From Actinobacteria bacterium HGW-Actinobacteria-6 (GTDB taxonomy: Bacteria; Actinomycetota; Coriobacteriia; Anaerosomatales; Anaerosomataceae): DNA of 40,792 nucleotides. The position numbers and the translations under genes are program-made. Positions 32,348 to 40,792 of the stretch are shown piece after piece (position 1 is the first letter of the stretch; each line of letters begins with the position of its first letter). Where the stretch lies: contig PHEU01000018.1 of assembly GCA_002841295.1 (NCBI GenBank), forward strand, positions 1-40,792. The letters are read 5' to 3'. The notes below the pieces were generated by a model. That model was not told the origin of the DNA. It saw only the letters and a program-made list of their open reading frames with translations, and ran no database searches.

Positions 32348-35023
32348 CTACCTCGCGAGGTCGGTGATCTGTGCCGTGAGCTTCTCGACCTGCTGCGCAA
32401 GCTCAGTTGCACGGGCACGGTCCTTCTCGATGACCTCAGGAGCAGCCTTGGCGAGGAAACCTTCGTTGGAGAGCTTCTTGGTCAGACGGCCGAGTTCTTC
32501 CTCGGCCTTGCTGAGGTCCCTAAGCGCACGCTCGCGCTCGGCCTCGAAGTCCACGAGACCCTCAAGCGGAACAAAGAGCTCCATGCCACCGGCGACTGCG
32601 ATCGCAGCGTGGGCAGGCTTGGCCGCCGCACCATCGATCACGAGGTCGCCAACGCCGGCAAGCTCATGCAAGTAGTGCCTCTGCGACTCCGCGAGCAAGG
32701 CGTCAGAGCCGCTCGCCTTCACAATCAGCGAGACTTGGACCTTCGGCGGCAGGGAGTACCTGGCCCGCACTGCGCGAACTTCGGTCACGAGCTCCTGGAG
32801 CACACGCATCGATGCCTCGGCATCCTCGTCGCGAAGGTCCGCGAGGCCGGTCGGCCAGGCGGCGATCATGAGCGAATCCGCCTTGTCTTCGGCGGCAAGT
32901 GGGAGGTTCTGCCAGATCGCTTCGGTGATGAACGGCATCATCGGATGCAGCAGTCGAAGCGCACGGTCTAAGACGAAGACGAGGTTGCGCTGCGCTGTGA
33001 GCGCAGTCTCCCCGCCCGCCGCAAGACGGCCTTTGGCGAGCTCGATGTACCAGTCACAGAACTCATTCCAGAAGAAGTCGTAGAGCGCGCGGGAGACTTC
33101 ACCGAATTGGAACGCTTCTGTGCCCGCTGCCCGCGCGGCGTCGGCATCCAGCCCAAGGTCGACCGTCTCGGCAAGCGCTGCGAGGCGCGAGAAGATCCAG
33201 CGGTCCGCGACGGTCTCTGCCTTCGGGGCGCCCGGGACGTACTCGTCACCGATGTTCATCAACACGAAGCGGCTGGCGTTCCAGATCTTGTTCGCGAAAT
33301 TGCGGGATGACGCCAATTTCTCCTCGGCGAACTTGATGTCCTGGCTGCCGGTGGTCTGCAGCATGAGGCCAAAGCGCATGCCGTCTGCACCGTAGTGCTT
33401 CATCAGGTCAAGCGGATCGACACCCGTGCCAAGCGACTTGCTCATGCGCTTGCCTTCGGCATTGAAGACCGTCGGGTGGATGATGACCTCGGAGAACGGA
33501 ATGTCACCGGCGAATTTGAGACCCTGCATGATCATGCGAGCGACCCAGAGGAATAGAATATCGCGGGCTGTCGAGAGCACCGTCGTCGGATAGAAGTAAT
33601 CGAGCTCCGGCGTCTCGTCCGGCCAGCCGAGCGTAGCGAAGGGCCAGAGCGCCGAGGAGAACCACGTATCGAGCACGTCCTCGTCCTGGCGCACCGCAGC
33701 GGCGCACTTCGGACAAACGCTGATGTCGGTCTCGCTGGCGGTCATCTCGCCACACGAGTCGCAGTAGAAGACAGGAATCTGGTGACCCCACCACAGCTGA
33801 CGTGAGACACACCAATCGCGGATGTTCTCCATCCAGTGGTAGTACACGTTTGACCAGCGCTCCGGATGGAAACTCACACGCCCGTCACGCACGCACTCTA
33901 TCGCAGGCGCAGCGATCGGCTTCATATCCACGAACCACTGGTCCGAGAGCCACGGCTCAACGACGGTATGACAGCGGTAGCAGTGACCTACCGAGTGGAC
34001 ATGGTCATCGATCTTCACCAGTAGTCCTGCGGCGTCCAGGTCGGCTACAACGCGCTTTCGGGCCTCGTAGCGGTCCAGACCCTCATACGGGCCTCCCTCG
34101 GCTGTAATGGTCGCATCGGCGGCGAGAACATTAATCTTCGCACAGTCGTGGCGCTCACCGATCTCGAAGTCGTTCGGGTCATGCGCCGGAGTCACCTTGA
34201 CGGCACCGGTGCCGAAGGAAGGATCCACGTACTCGTCAGCAACGATGGGAATCTCTCGGCCAAGGAGCGGGAGGACGACTGTTGCACCGATGAGGTCGCG
34301 ATATCGATCGTCATCCGGATGAACAGCCACGCACGTATCGCCGAGCATGGTCTCCGGACGAGATGTCGCGACGATCACATGGTCCTTGCCCGCAACCGAT
34401 TCCTTCAGCGGGTAGCGCAGGTGCCACAGGTGACCGTCGAGTTCTTCGTGTTCGACTTCAATGTCCGAGAGGGCGGTCGTGCAGCGAGGACACCAGTTGA
34501 TGATTCGCTTTCCGCGGTAGATAAGGCCCTCGTTGAAGAGTTCGACGAACACGCGCTTGACCGCGCGCTGATACGGCTCATCCATCGTAAAGTGCTCGTC
34601 TGTGAAGTCGCACGAGCAACCCATCGCCTTGAGCTGTCCGATGATCGTGGAGCCGTGCTCAGCACGCCACTCCCAACACAACTCGATGAATCGCTCACGA
34701 CCAACGTCGTAGCGTGAGAGACCCTCGGCGGCGAGCTTCTGCTCTACCTTGTTCTGCGTTGCGATGCCCGCGTGATCGGTACCGATGACCCAGCGGGTCG
34801 GTCGGCCGGTCATGCGTGAGCGACGGGTCAGAACATCCTGGATGGTGTTATTGAGGGCGTGCCCCATGTGAAGCGAGCCCGTGACGTTGGGAGGAGGAAT
34901 GACGATCGTGAACGGAGCAGTGCCCGGCGCGACTTCCTGACCGAAGTACCCTGCCTCGGTCCACATAGAGAATATCGCGCTCTCAACTAAATCGGGCTCG
35001 TACGCCTTGGACATCTCGCTCAT
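32348..35023 (-). CDS. valS: Valyl-tRNA synthetase
   Basis: A class I synthetase of about 891 residues that charges and proofreads tRNA-Val. It has PPPNVTGSLHMGHA (HIGH motif), the connective-peptide editing domain with TSRPETMLGDT, a zinc-type CDSCGE/CPKC insert, the KMSKS loop (KRMSKSLGTGVDP) and a C-terminal coiled-coil arm (after about 825). The start is uncertain: in-frame ATGs lie at 35035, 35023 and 35014. GAAGGG abuts the first and sits about 12 nt from the second, so 35023 is taken. The frame stays open to 35227, but that part is not conserved-looking and covers the promoter region of the opposite gene. Confidence 0.95.
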   Translation of the reverse strand: MSEMSKAYEPDLVESAIFSMWTEAGYFGQEVAPGTAPFTIVIPPPNVTGSLHMGHALNNTIQDVLTRRSRMTGRPTRWVIGTDHAGIATQNKVEQKLAAEGLSRYDVGRERFIELCWEWRAEHGSTIIGQLKAMGCSCDFTDEHFTMDEPYQRAVKRVFVELFNEGLIYRGKRIINWCPRCTTALSDIEVEHEELDGHLWHLRYPLKESVAGKDHVIVATSRPETMLGDTCVAVHPDDDRYRDLIGATVVLPLLGREIPIVADEYVDPSFGTGAVKVTPAHDPNDFEIGERHDCAKINVLAADATITAEGGPYEGLDRYEARKRVVADLDAAGLLVKIDDHVHSVGHCYRCHTVVEPWLSDQWFVDMKPIAAPAIECVRDGRVSFHPERWSNVYYHWMENIRDWCVSRQLWWGHQIPVFYCDSCGEMTASETDISVCPKCAAAVRQDEDVLDTWFSSALWPFATLGWPDETPELDYFYPTTVLSTARDILFLWVARMIMQGLKFAGDIPFSEVIIHPTVFNAEGKRMSKSLGTGVDPLDLMKHYGADGMRFGLMLQTTGSQDIKFAEEKLASSRNFANKIWNASRFVLMNIGDEYVPGAPKAETVADRWIFSRLAALAETVDLGLDADAARAAGTEAFQFGEVSRALYDFFWNEFCDWYIELAKGRLAAGGETALTAQRNLVFVLDRALRLLHPMMPFITEAIWQNLPLAAEDKADSLMIAAWPTGLADLRDEDAEASMRVLQELVTEVRAVRARYSLPPKVQVSLIVKASGSDALLAESQRHYLHELAGVGDLVIDGAAAKPAHAAIAVAGGMELFVPLEGLVDFEAERERALRDLSKAEEELGRLTKKLSNEGFLAKAAPEVIEKDRARATELAQQVEKLTAQITDLAR

Positions 35024-35202
35024 GCGATGTTTCATCCCTTCGATGATTCGGTAGGAGACGATTCTAAGGGAAACAGCTTCCTGCAGCGAATCCGCAACTC
35101 GTCCCCGGGACTCGTCTATTCGGACCCGCGCTCGCCGATGGCTTCTATGAACGAACCTAAAGCAGTTAGAATACAAGCGTTGACTCAGATAAGGGGTGCT
35201 GT

Positions 35203-35421
35203 ATGGCTGACTGTGAATGTCTACCAAAATGTCTCTTCTTCAACGACCAGATGACCGACATGCCGTCGATGTCGAATATCATCAAGCAGCGATACTGTCG
35301 CGAAAGCAACACACAGTGCGCGCGCCATATGGTGTTTCGGATTCTCGGTAGCGCAAGCGTGCCGGTCGACTTGTACCCAAGCCAGACGGAGCGTGCCGAA
35401 GAGATCCTCTCGGCACTCTGA
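35203..35421 (+). CDS. Small cysteine-containing protein, function unknown
   Basis: A 72-residue protein on the opposite strand to all its neighbours, starting with ATG after AAGGGG at good spacing. It has five cysteines: Cys4, Cys6 and Cys10 at the start, then a YC...CAR pair (Cys32, Cys39), ending with VPVDLYPSQTERAEEIL. The pattern CxFF-N-M-P...YC...CARh...LG...VP-DL-P recalls short proteins I have seen as conserved hypotheticals, and the cysteines suggest metal or Fe-S binding; this is from memory, not a search. It is divergent from valS and convergent with clpX, closed by its own strong hairpin. No partner gene is evident. Confidence 0.75.
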   Translation: MADCECLPKCLFFNDQMTDMPSMSNIIKQRYCRESNTQCARHMVFRILGSASVPVDLYPSQTERAEEILSAL

Positions 35422-35440
35422 CGACATCGGCTCAACAACG

Positions 35441-35469
35441 AAGAAGGGGCCCACCAGGGGCCCCTTCTT
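35441..35469. terminator. Bidirectional terminator between the small protein and clpX
   Basis: AAGAAGGGGCCC and GGGCCCCTTCTT form a perfect 12-bp stem with a five-base loop between convergent genes. The A/T end of the stem gives a short U-rich stretch (CUUCUU) in both directions. Confidence 0.8.
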
Positions 35470-35488
35470 GGTATTAGAGCATCAGAAC

Positions 35489-36751
35489 TTACGCGGATTC
35501 GTCGACCGATTTCCGCTCACAGAGCTCGATCATGGGCGAACCGGTGCCATCAACGACCTCGCGTGTGATTTTCACGCTATGCACGTCGGTGCGACCTGGC
35601 AGGTCGTACATCAAGTCGAGCAGCAGCGCCTCAAGAATGGAGCGCAAGCCTCTCGCACCCGTCTGCCGCTTGATAGCCTGCGCGGCCACGGCAGTCAGCG
35701 CGTCATCAGTGAACGTCAACTCGACACCTTCGAGTGAGAAGAGGCGCTGGTACTGCTTGACGAGCGCGTTCTTCGGCTCGGTCAGGATGCGTACGAGTTC
35801 GGTCTCGCCGAGTTCCTCAACGTGCGCTACAACCGGGATGCGACCGATGAACTCCGGAATAAGTCCGAACCGGTGCAGGTCCTCCGGAAGCGCCTGCGCT
35901 AGCAGGGTTCCGGTGTCATGCTTGCTCGCATCTGAGAGCTCGGCACCAAAGCCGACACCCTTCTTGCCGATGCGATCGGCGATGATCTTCTCAAGACCGA
36001 CGAACGCTCCACCGAGCAAGAACAAGATATTCGTCGTGTCGATCTTAATGAGCTCCTGCTGCGGGTGCTTACGCCCGCCCTGCGGCGGCACCGACGCCTC
36101 AGTGCCCTCAAGAATCTTGAGGAGCGCCTGCTGCACGCCTTCGCCGGACACGTCGCGCGTGATCGACAGGTTCTCGGCCTTACGGGCGATCTTGTCGATC
36201 TCATCGATGTAGATGATGCCAACTTCAGCTTTTGAAGTGTCAAAGTCGGCCGCAGTGATGAGCTTGAGCAGGATGTTCTCGACGTCCTCGCCGACATAGC
36301 CGGCTTCGGTGAGCGTCGTTGCGTCGGCGATAGCGAACGGAACCTTCAGAATACGTGCGAGCGTCTGTGCGAGAAGCGTCTTTCCACAGCCCGTCGGGCC
36401 GAGAAGCAAGATGTTGCTCTTCGCTATCTCAACGTCCTCAGAGCTGTCGCACGGAGCACAGCGAACGCGCTTGTAGTGGTTATAGACCGCGACCGCAAGC
36501 GTCTTTTTCGCCAGATCCTGGCCCACGACGTACTCGTCGAGCATCGCGAGAATCTCGCGCGGCGTGGGAAGCTCCTCAGGACCGACGGGCGTCCACTCAT
36601 CAACCTGACCCTCGTCGACGATGTCGTTGCATAGGTCAACGCACTCATCACAGATGTAGACTCCCGGACCGGCTATGAGTTTGCGGACCTGATGCTGCGG
36701 CTTGCCGCAGAACGAACACACCAGGTTCTCTGTGCTGTCGCGATGTTCCAC
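35489..36751 (-). CDS. clpX: ATP-dependent Clp protease ATPase subunit ClpX
   Basis: The hexameric unfoldase that feeds substrates to ClpP. The 420-residue product has the N-terminal zinc-binding domain (Cys12, Cys15, Cys34, Cys37), Walker A GPTGCGKT at 118-125, Walker B IIYIDEID and the GYVGEDVE pore-region loop. The start is GTG 36751, with GAGG about 11 nt upstream, 5 nt behind clpP. The C-terminus ends shortly after the AAA+ small domain, as normal. Confidence 0.97.
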   Translation of the reverse strand: MEHRDSTENLVCSFCGKPQHQVRKLIAGPGVYICDECVDLCNDIVDEGQVDEWTPVGPEELPTPREILAMLDEYVVGQDLAKKTLAVAVYNHYKRVRCAPCDSSEDVEIAKSNILLLGPTGCGKTLLAQTLARILKVPFAIADATTLTEAGYVGEDVENILLKLITAADFDTSKAEVGIIYIDEIDKIARKAENLSITRDVSGEGVQQALLKILEGTEASVPPQGGRKHPQQELIKIDTTNILFLLGGAFVGLEKIIADRIGKKGVGFGAELSDASKHDTGTLLAQALPEDLHRFGLIPEFIGRIPVVAHVEELGETELVRILTEPKNALVKQYQRLFSLEGVELTFTDDALTAVAAQAIKRQTGARGLRSILEALLLDLMYDLPGRTDVHSVKITREVVDGTGSPMIELCERKSVDESA

Positions 36752-36756
36752 GGTTC

Positions 36757-37368
36757 TTATGCCTCGCTCTTCGGACGATGTTCCATGACGGCATCCACGA
36801 GACCATACGCTACGGCCTCGGCAGCGGTCATGATGTTGTCACGCTCGGTATCGAGGTGGATCTTCTCGACCGACTGACCGGTGTGCTTTGCGAGAACCTC
36901 GTCAAGAGTCGCCCGCATACGCAGCATCTCCTTGGCCTGGATCTCAATGTCAGTAACCTGACCCTGCGTACCGCCCCACGGCTGGTGGATGAGCACCCGG
37001 CTGTTAGGCAGTGCAAAGCGCTTGCCATGCGCGCCGGCAGCAAGAAGAACCGCAGCCATTGACGCGCACTGGCCGATACAGATCGTGCTGACATCGGAGC
37101 GGATGTACTGAATCGTGTCGTAGATCGCCATACCCGAGGTGACGGAGCCACCCGGCGAGTTGATGTAGAGATTGATGTCCTTGTCCGGATCCTCGCTCTC
37201 CAAGTGGAGAAGCTGAGCGATGACGAGGCTTGCAATGCTGTCATCGATCTCATGGCCGAGGAACACCACTCGCTCGTTGAGCAGGCGGGAGAAGATATCA
37301 AAAGAACGCTCACCCCGCGAGGTCTGCTCAACAACGATGGGAACGAGCCCGTTTGCTTCGTGGATCAT
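36757..37368 (-). CDS. clpP: ATP-dependent Clp protease proteolytic subunit
   Basis: A serine protease that assembles into two stacked heptameric rings. The 203-residue product has catalytic Ser103 (GQCASMAAV), His128 (LIHQPWGG) and Asp177 (DTERDN). The conserved SPGGSVTSG oxyanion segment is present. ATG 37368 follows AGAGGAG, 2 nt behind the tig stop. The operon tig-clpP-clpX places a chaperone next to the protease it partners. Confidence 0.97.
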   Translation of the reverse strand: MIHEANGLVPIVVEQTSRGERSFDIFSRLLNERVVFLGHEIDDSIASLVIAQLLHLESEDPDKDINLYINSPGGSVTSGMAIYDTIQYIRSDVSTICIGQCASMAAVLLAAGAHGKRFALPNSRVLIHQPWGGTQGQVTDIEIQAKEMLRMRATLDEVLAKHTGQSVEKIHLDTERDNIMTAAEAVAYGLVDAVMEHRPKSEA

Positions 37369-37370
37369 GC

Positions 37371-38750
37371 TTACTCCTCTTCGGCCTTCACAGCCTTCGC
37401 GCTCTTGCGCTTGGGTGCGGCCTTCTTGACCTTCTTCTCTTCGGGAGCAGAGAGCTCCTCCTCGAGGATCTCAACGTTGGCGATCAGCCACTCAACCGCC
37501 TTCTGGTGAGCGATGCTCTCTTTCACTATCGGCGTCGCACCGGCACGACGAAGATCCGCACGCGCTTCTGCCACGGCCGAGACATCGCCGCCCGCGATCT
37601 CGAGGAACGCTTCGTCCATGTCGGCATCCGTGACTTCCATACCCTTGGCAGCGAAGAGCGCCTCAAGTGCAAGATCCTCGGACACACGCAGCTTGGCCTG
37701 CTCGGCGATATCCGCCTGGATCTGCGTGACCTCAACGCCGGTCGCTTCAAGATAATCCGGGAGCGACATCTTGCGCTGCTCAAGGCTCTCGAAGAAGTCC
37801 CGGGTCATGCTCGCCGTGCGCTGCTTCACGATCTCCTCGGGAACCTCACCATCAAGGCGCGATCCGATGAGTTCGCGGACGAGCAGCTCTACACGGCGGT
37901 TGTAGCCGACCGCCTTGCTGTCGTCGAGCTTCTTGCGGATGTCGTCACGCATCTCGGCGAGTGTGTCGAAACCGCCGACACTCGTAGCGAACTCATCATC
38001 AAGTGCAGGCATGACCTTTGCCTTGACCTCGTGAACGGTGATGTCAAAGCGAGCCTTCTTACCGACGAACTCCTCATTGGAGGAGGTGTCAGGAATCTCA
38101 AACTCAGCCGTGACCTCATCGCCGGCAGACGCGCCAACGAGGGCTGCATCGAACTCGGCAGGCATGAGTCCGCGACCCATCTCAAAGAGGTACTTGTCCA
38201 CGGTGTTGCCGTCGTACGCTTCACCGTCAACGGTACCGACAAAGGAAAGCAGTACGAAGTCCTCAGCCTCAATGGCACGCTCGACCGGCTCCACCGTCGC
38301 GAAACGCTCGCGCGTGTGCTCGACCTGAGCATCGACCTCAGCATCGGTCGTGGTCTTCGAGCCGGCCACGATGCGCAAGTCATCCAGCGAACTCAGCTTG
38401 AACTCGGGGCGCACCGGTACCTCGGCGACATACGTGAACGCTTCGCCCGGAACAAGCGCGTCAAGCTCTCCCATATCCGGGGACTCGGTGGGGCGCAGGC
38501 CCTCATCGTCCACAGCCAGGGGGTACGACTCATCGACGAGTGCCTCCTGGGCCTCGGCAAGCACGGCCTCGGGGCCAACGTGTGAATCGATGATCGGGCG
38601 AGGGGCCTTGCCCTTCCGGAACCCGGGTATACGCAGTTTGCCCGCGACATCGCGGTACGCCTTCTCAATTGCAGTGTCTACGTCAGCTGCCGGGATGGTA
38701 ACGGACAAACGGACGAGATTGCCTTCCAAACGCTCGACAGTGGTTTCCAA
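37371..38750 (-). CDS. tig: Trigger factor
   Basis: A ribosome-bound chaperone with peptidyl-prolyl isomerase activity. The 459-residue product has the N-terminal ribosome-binding domain with FRKGKAPRP near residue 44, a central FKBP-type domain (about 155-240, with [15 protein letters not shown]) and a C-terminal helical chaperone domain. It ends in a Lys/Ala/Glu-rich tail ([19 protein letters not shown]). The start is TTG 38750, with GGAGG 4 nt upstream; no ATG fits the conserved N-terminus. No clear promoter was seen before it; the tRNA-Leu gene lies 58 nt upstream on the same strand, so read-through is possible. Confidence 0.96.
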   Translation of the reverse strand: METTVERLEGNLVRLSVTIPAADVDTAIEKAYRDVAGKLRIPGFRKGKAPRPIIDSHVGPEAVLAEAQEALVDESYPLAVDDEGLRPTESPDMGELDALVPGEAFTYVAEVPVRPEFKLSSLDDLRIVAGSKTTTDAEVDAQVEHTRERFATVEPVERAIEAEDFVLLSFVGTVDGEAYDGNTVDKYLFEMGRGLMPAEFDAALVGASAGDEVTAEFEIPDTSSNEEFVGKKARFDITVHEVKAKVMPALDDEFATSVGGFDTLAEMRDDIRKKLDDSKAVGYNRRVELLVRELIGSRLDGEVPEEIVKQRTASMTRDFFESLEQRKMSLPDYLEATGVEVTQIQADIAEQAKLRVSEDLALEALFAAKGMEVTDADMDEAFLEIAGGDVSAVAEARADLRRAGATPIVKESIAHQKAVEWLIANVEILEEELSAPEEKKVKKAAPKRKSAKAVKAEEE

Positions 38751-38807
38751 CGATCCTCCAGGTGTACAGGTGTTCCAGCACGCCTACTGCGGGCTGTCTT
38801 TACGTAG

Positions 38808-38892
38808 TGGTGCGGGCGAGAGGATTTGAACCTCCACGAGTTGCCTCACCGGGACCTAAACCCGGCGCGTCTGCCATTCCGCCACGCCCGCG
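38808..38892 (-). tRNA. tRNA-Leu (anticodon UAG)
   Basis: An 85-nt class II tRNA including an encoded CCA (38808-38810). The acceptor stem is GCGGGCG/CGCCCGC, the anticodon loop TTTAGGT gives UAG, a long variable arm follows, and the T-arm is GGTTCAAATCC. It reads codon CUA and other CUN codons by wobble. Confidence 0.97.
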
Positions 38893-38914
38893 CGGCTAAC
38901 GAGCCAAGCATTCA

Positions 38915-38923
38915 TGATAGCAA
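38915..38923 (-). promoter_or_regulatory. Extended -10 promoter for tRNA-Leu
   Basis: The minus strand reads TGCTATCAT, an extended -10 of the same form as that of the phe T-box promoter. It is about 22 nt upstream of the tRNA 5' end. No good -35 is visible. Confidence 0.45.
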
Positions 38924-38978
38924 AAAGACGGCCGCAAGCAGACATGACCAGTGTTCGGACGAACGATCAGACCTCAGA

Positions 38979-40502
38979 TCACGCAAGCTTGTCATCCGCA
39001 ACGTGATACCGCGGGTCCTCCAACACGTTCACTTCCATCATTCCTTTTGCCTTGTCGAGCAGTTCGAGGCAATCCGGACTCAGGTGGCGCAGGTGCAGCC
39101 GCTTGCCCTCGGCCACATAGCGCGAAGCGAGCGCATCGATGGCTTCGAGTGCTGAGTGGTCAACCACTCTGGCACGCTTGAATTCGACCACTACGTCCTG
39201 GGGGTCATCCTTCGGCGCGAACAGTGTCTGAAACTCGCCTGCGGATGCGAAGAACAGTGAGCCCTCTAGCTCGTATACGCGCCACCCGTTGGCATCATCG
39301 TACGCGGTCACGTTGATGTGCTTGGCATGCTCCCACGCGAATACGAGAGCAGCAATTATGACGCCAGCGATCACGGCGATCGCAAGGTCCGTCATGACCG
39401 TTACCACGGTCACACCAATGACGATCAGCGCATCGGCGCGCGGAATACTTCGAAGCGAGCGGATACTTCCCCACTCGAAGGTCTTCTCGGCAACCACGAC
39501 CATCACGCCCACGAGCGCGGCGAGTGGGATCCGCTCAATAAGCGGTGATCCAAACAGGATGAAGGACAGCAAGAACACCGCTGCCGAGAGGCCGGAGAGT
39601 CGCCTGAGCGCGCCGTTGTTCACGTTGATCATGCTCTGGCCGATCATCGCGCAACCGCCCATGCCACCGAAAAGGCCGGTGACGACGTTGGCAGCACCCT
39701 GCGCGAGACACTCCTTGTTTGGACGCCCGCGGGTGTCCGTCATGGTGTCGATCAAGTTCAGGGTAAGCAGCGTCTCGATGAGGCCCACGGCTGCCATGAT
39801 CATTGAGTACGGGAGGATGATTCGCAGGGTCTCTAGGCTGAAAGGAACCATCGGGATGCTGAACTTGGGCAGCCCGCCGGCGATTGAAGCCATGTCGCCC
39901 ACGGTCCGGGTATCCAGTCCTAGTGCGAAGACCAGACCTGACACCGCAACGATGCCGACGAGTGTTGCCGGGACAGCCTTGGTCAGCCTCGGGAGGAGGT
40001 AGATGATCCCAACCGTTAGCGCGATGAGTCCGGCCATCAACAGAAGCTCCGGGCCTTGCATCCATATCGCGACGCCGTCAGGTCCCGGGACCTTCAAGCT
40101 CTGGAACTGCGCCATGAAGATGACGACAGCCAAGCCGTTGACGAATCCAAGCATCACGGGGTAGGGCACCATGCGAATGAACTTGCCGAGCTTCGCCAGT
40201 CCGAACACAATCTGCAAGATGCCCATGAGGACCACCGCGGCAAACAGATACTGCACACCGTGCTCGACGACGAGCGCCACCGCAACCACAGCAAGTGCGC
40301 CTGTGGCACCAGAAATCATCCCGGGTCGACCGCCGAACAGCGATGTGACAAAGGAGATGATCAGCGCCGCGTAGAGGCCGACCAGGGGATCAACGTGCGC
40401 CACAAGAGCGAAAGCGATCGCCTCGGGCACCAGCGCGAGTGCCACGGTCAGTCCACTGAGCAGGTTGGTCTTGATCTCTTGCGGGGTCACGGCTGAACTC
40501 AA
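38979..40502 (-). CDS. SulP family anion transporter with STAS domain
   Basis: A 507-residue membrane carrier of the SulP (SLC26-like) family, members of which move sulfate, bicarbonate or other anions. The membrane region (1-390) starts with GLTVALALVPEAIAFALVAHV, the family's signature region, and holds GLFGGMGGCAMIGQSMIN. A cytoplasmic STAS domain follows (about 395-490; VVVEFKRARVVDHSALEAID). The start is TTG 40502, with GAAGGAG 6 nt upstream. The sequence does not distinguish sulfate from bicarbonate as substrate; no sulfate-assimilation or carbonic anhydrase gene is next to it. It is a single-gene unit between two tRNA genes. Confidence 0.93.
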   Translation of the reverse strand: MSSAVTPQEIKTNLLSGLTVALALVPEAIAFALVAHVDPLVGLYAALIISFVTSLFGGRPGMISGATGALAVVAVALVVEHGVQYLFAAVVLMGILQIVFGLAKLGKFIRMVPYPVMLGFVNGLAVVIFMAQFQSLKVPGPDGVAIWMQGPELLLMAGLIALTVGIIYLLPRLTKAVPATLVGIVAVSGLVFALGLDTRTVGDMASIAGGLPKFSIPMVPFSLETLRIILPYSMIMAAVGLIETLLTLNLIDTMTDTRGRPNKECLAQGAANVVTGLFGGMGGCAMIGQSMINVNNGALRRLSGLSAAVFLLSFILFGSPLIERIPLAALVGVMVVVAEKTFEWGSIRSLRSIPRADALIVIGVTVVTVMTDLAIAVIAGVIIAALVFAWEHAKHINVTAYDDANGWRVYELEGSLFFASAGEFQTLFAPKDDPQDVVVEFKRARVVDHSALEAIDALASRYVAEGKRLHLRHLSPDCLELLDKAKGMMEVNVLEDPRYHVADDKLA

Positions 40503-40515
40503 TTACGGCTCCTTC

Positions 40516-40544
40516 ATAGAATGCATGTACCTCACGGCTGTCAC
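40516..40544 (-). promoter_or_regulatory. Promoter candidate for the SulP gene
   Basis: Minus strand: -35 GTGACA (40539-40544, five of six), 17 nt, -10 TTCTAT (40516-40521, weak). The start would be only a few bases ahead of the ribosome-binding site, so the leader is very short. Confidence 0.4.
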
Positions 40545-40656
40545 CCGGGACAGCGGTGCCGCCGGAACGCGAAAGCGCATCCCCGGGGGCCGGCAGGCGG
40601 AACGGCGAACTCTACAGTCCGAGGACACCCCGGTCAAGCGTGCGATCGCAGGCAAT

Positions 40657-40688
40657 GCAAAAGGCCCCCGACCGGAGTCAGGAGCCTT
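40657..40688 (-). terminator. Terminator of tRNA-Lys
   Basis: A 12-bp stem (AAGGCTCCTGAC with GTCGGGGGCCTT, three G-U pairs, four-base loop) on the minus strand, followed by TTGC. It begins 11 nt after the tRNA-Lys 3' end. Confidence 0.75.
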
Positions 40689-40699
40689 GGCAATATCGA

Positions 40700-40775
40700 T
40701 GGTGGGCCGTATAGGGATCGAACCTATGACCTTGGGATTAAGAGTCCCCTGCTCTACCAGCTGAGCTAACGGCCC
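40700..40775 (-). tRNA. tRNA-Lys (anticodon CUU)
   Basis: A 76-nt tRNA with encoded CCA (40700-40702). The acceptor stem is GGGCCGT/ACGGCCC, the D-arm GCTCAGCTGGTAGAGC, the anticodon loop CTCTTAA and the T-arm AGGTTCGATCCCT. It reads AAG. Confidence 0.98.
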
Positions 40776-40792
40776 ATCAAACGCTAGGACAT

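Noticed and set aside
35024-35227. valS start at the far upstream end of its open frame
   Set aside because: The added sequence overlaps the start of the divergent small gene and lacks ValRS-like sequence; starts at 35014-35035 match the family N-terminus.
37353-38585. Plus-strand frame of 410 codons opposite tig
   Set aside because: It is a GC-driven shadow of tig, whose domains and operon position are unmistakable; the antisense product has no family features.

Overview
The window is high-GC bacterial chromosome that fits an actinobacterium, probably a deep-branching or Coriobacteriia-like lineage; that placement is inference. The evidence is a 16S 5' end of actinobacterial type, an arginine cluster in the order argC-J-B-D-F-R-G-H, a T-box in front of pheST, a tig-clpP-clpX block and frequent GTG/TTG starts. 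Almost every gene lies on the minus strand. Most of the window is core metabolism and translation; no phage, IS element or CRISPR array was seen.

Layout from left to right. The 5' end of a 16S rRNA gene (leftward) has its leader and promoter at 1-350. Upstream of it is a candidate small RNA with its own promoter and terminator (398-563), then tyrS. At 2047-9426 two class A penicillin-binding proteins (one with PASTA plus PKD, one with PASTA plus a proline tail) face rightward, with a U32 peptidase of the RlhA/YdcP type between them on the other strand. From 19675 leftward to 9486 runs the arginine operon: promoter with ARG-box-like sites, argCJBDFRGH, a GNAT acetyltransferase and possibly a NIF3-like protein. 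pheT-pheS (19759-23311) is preceded by a T-box leader.

At 23669-24552 is a two-gene module: a secreted TasA/camelysin-like protein and a SipW-like (Ser/His, ER-type) signal peptidase, overlapping by ATGA. Periodic GTTCA repeats upstream resemble an actinobacterial PHO box. Then come infC-rpmI-rplT with an attenuator leader and a non-AUG (ATC) infC start, an orphan PAS sensor kinase, thrS, a membrane zinc-ribbon protein, folC and valS. A rightward cysteine-containing small protein follows, then clpX, clpP, tig, tRNA-Leu(UAG), a SulP anion transporter and tRNA-Lys(CUU).

How the parts work together: translation genes are interleaved with quality control (tig/clpPX) and cell-wall synthesis. Three control devices can be read directly from sequence: the phe T-box, the infC leader attenuator and the argC operator. 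The least ordinary element is the TasA-like/SipW-like pair with its PHO-box-like repeats; next are the independent RNA unit beside the rRNA operon and the conserved-looking small cysteine protein at 35203.
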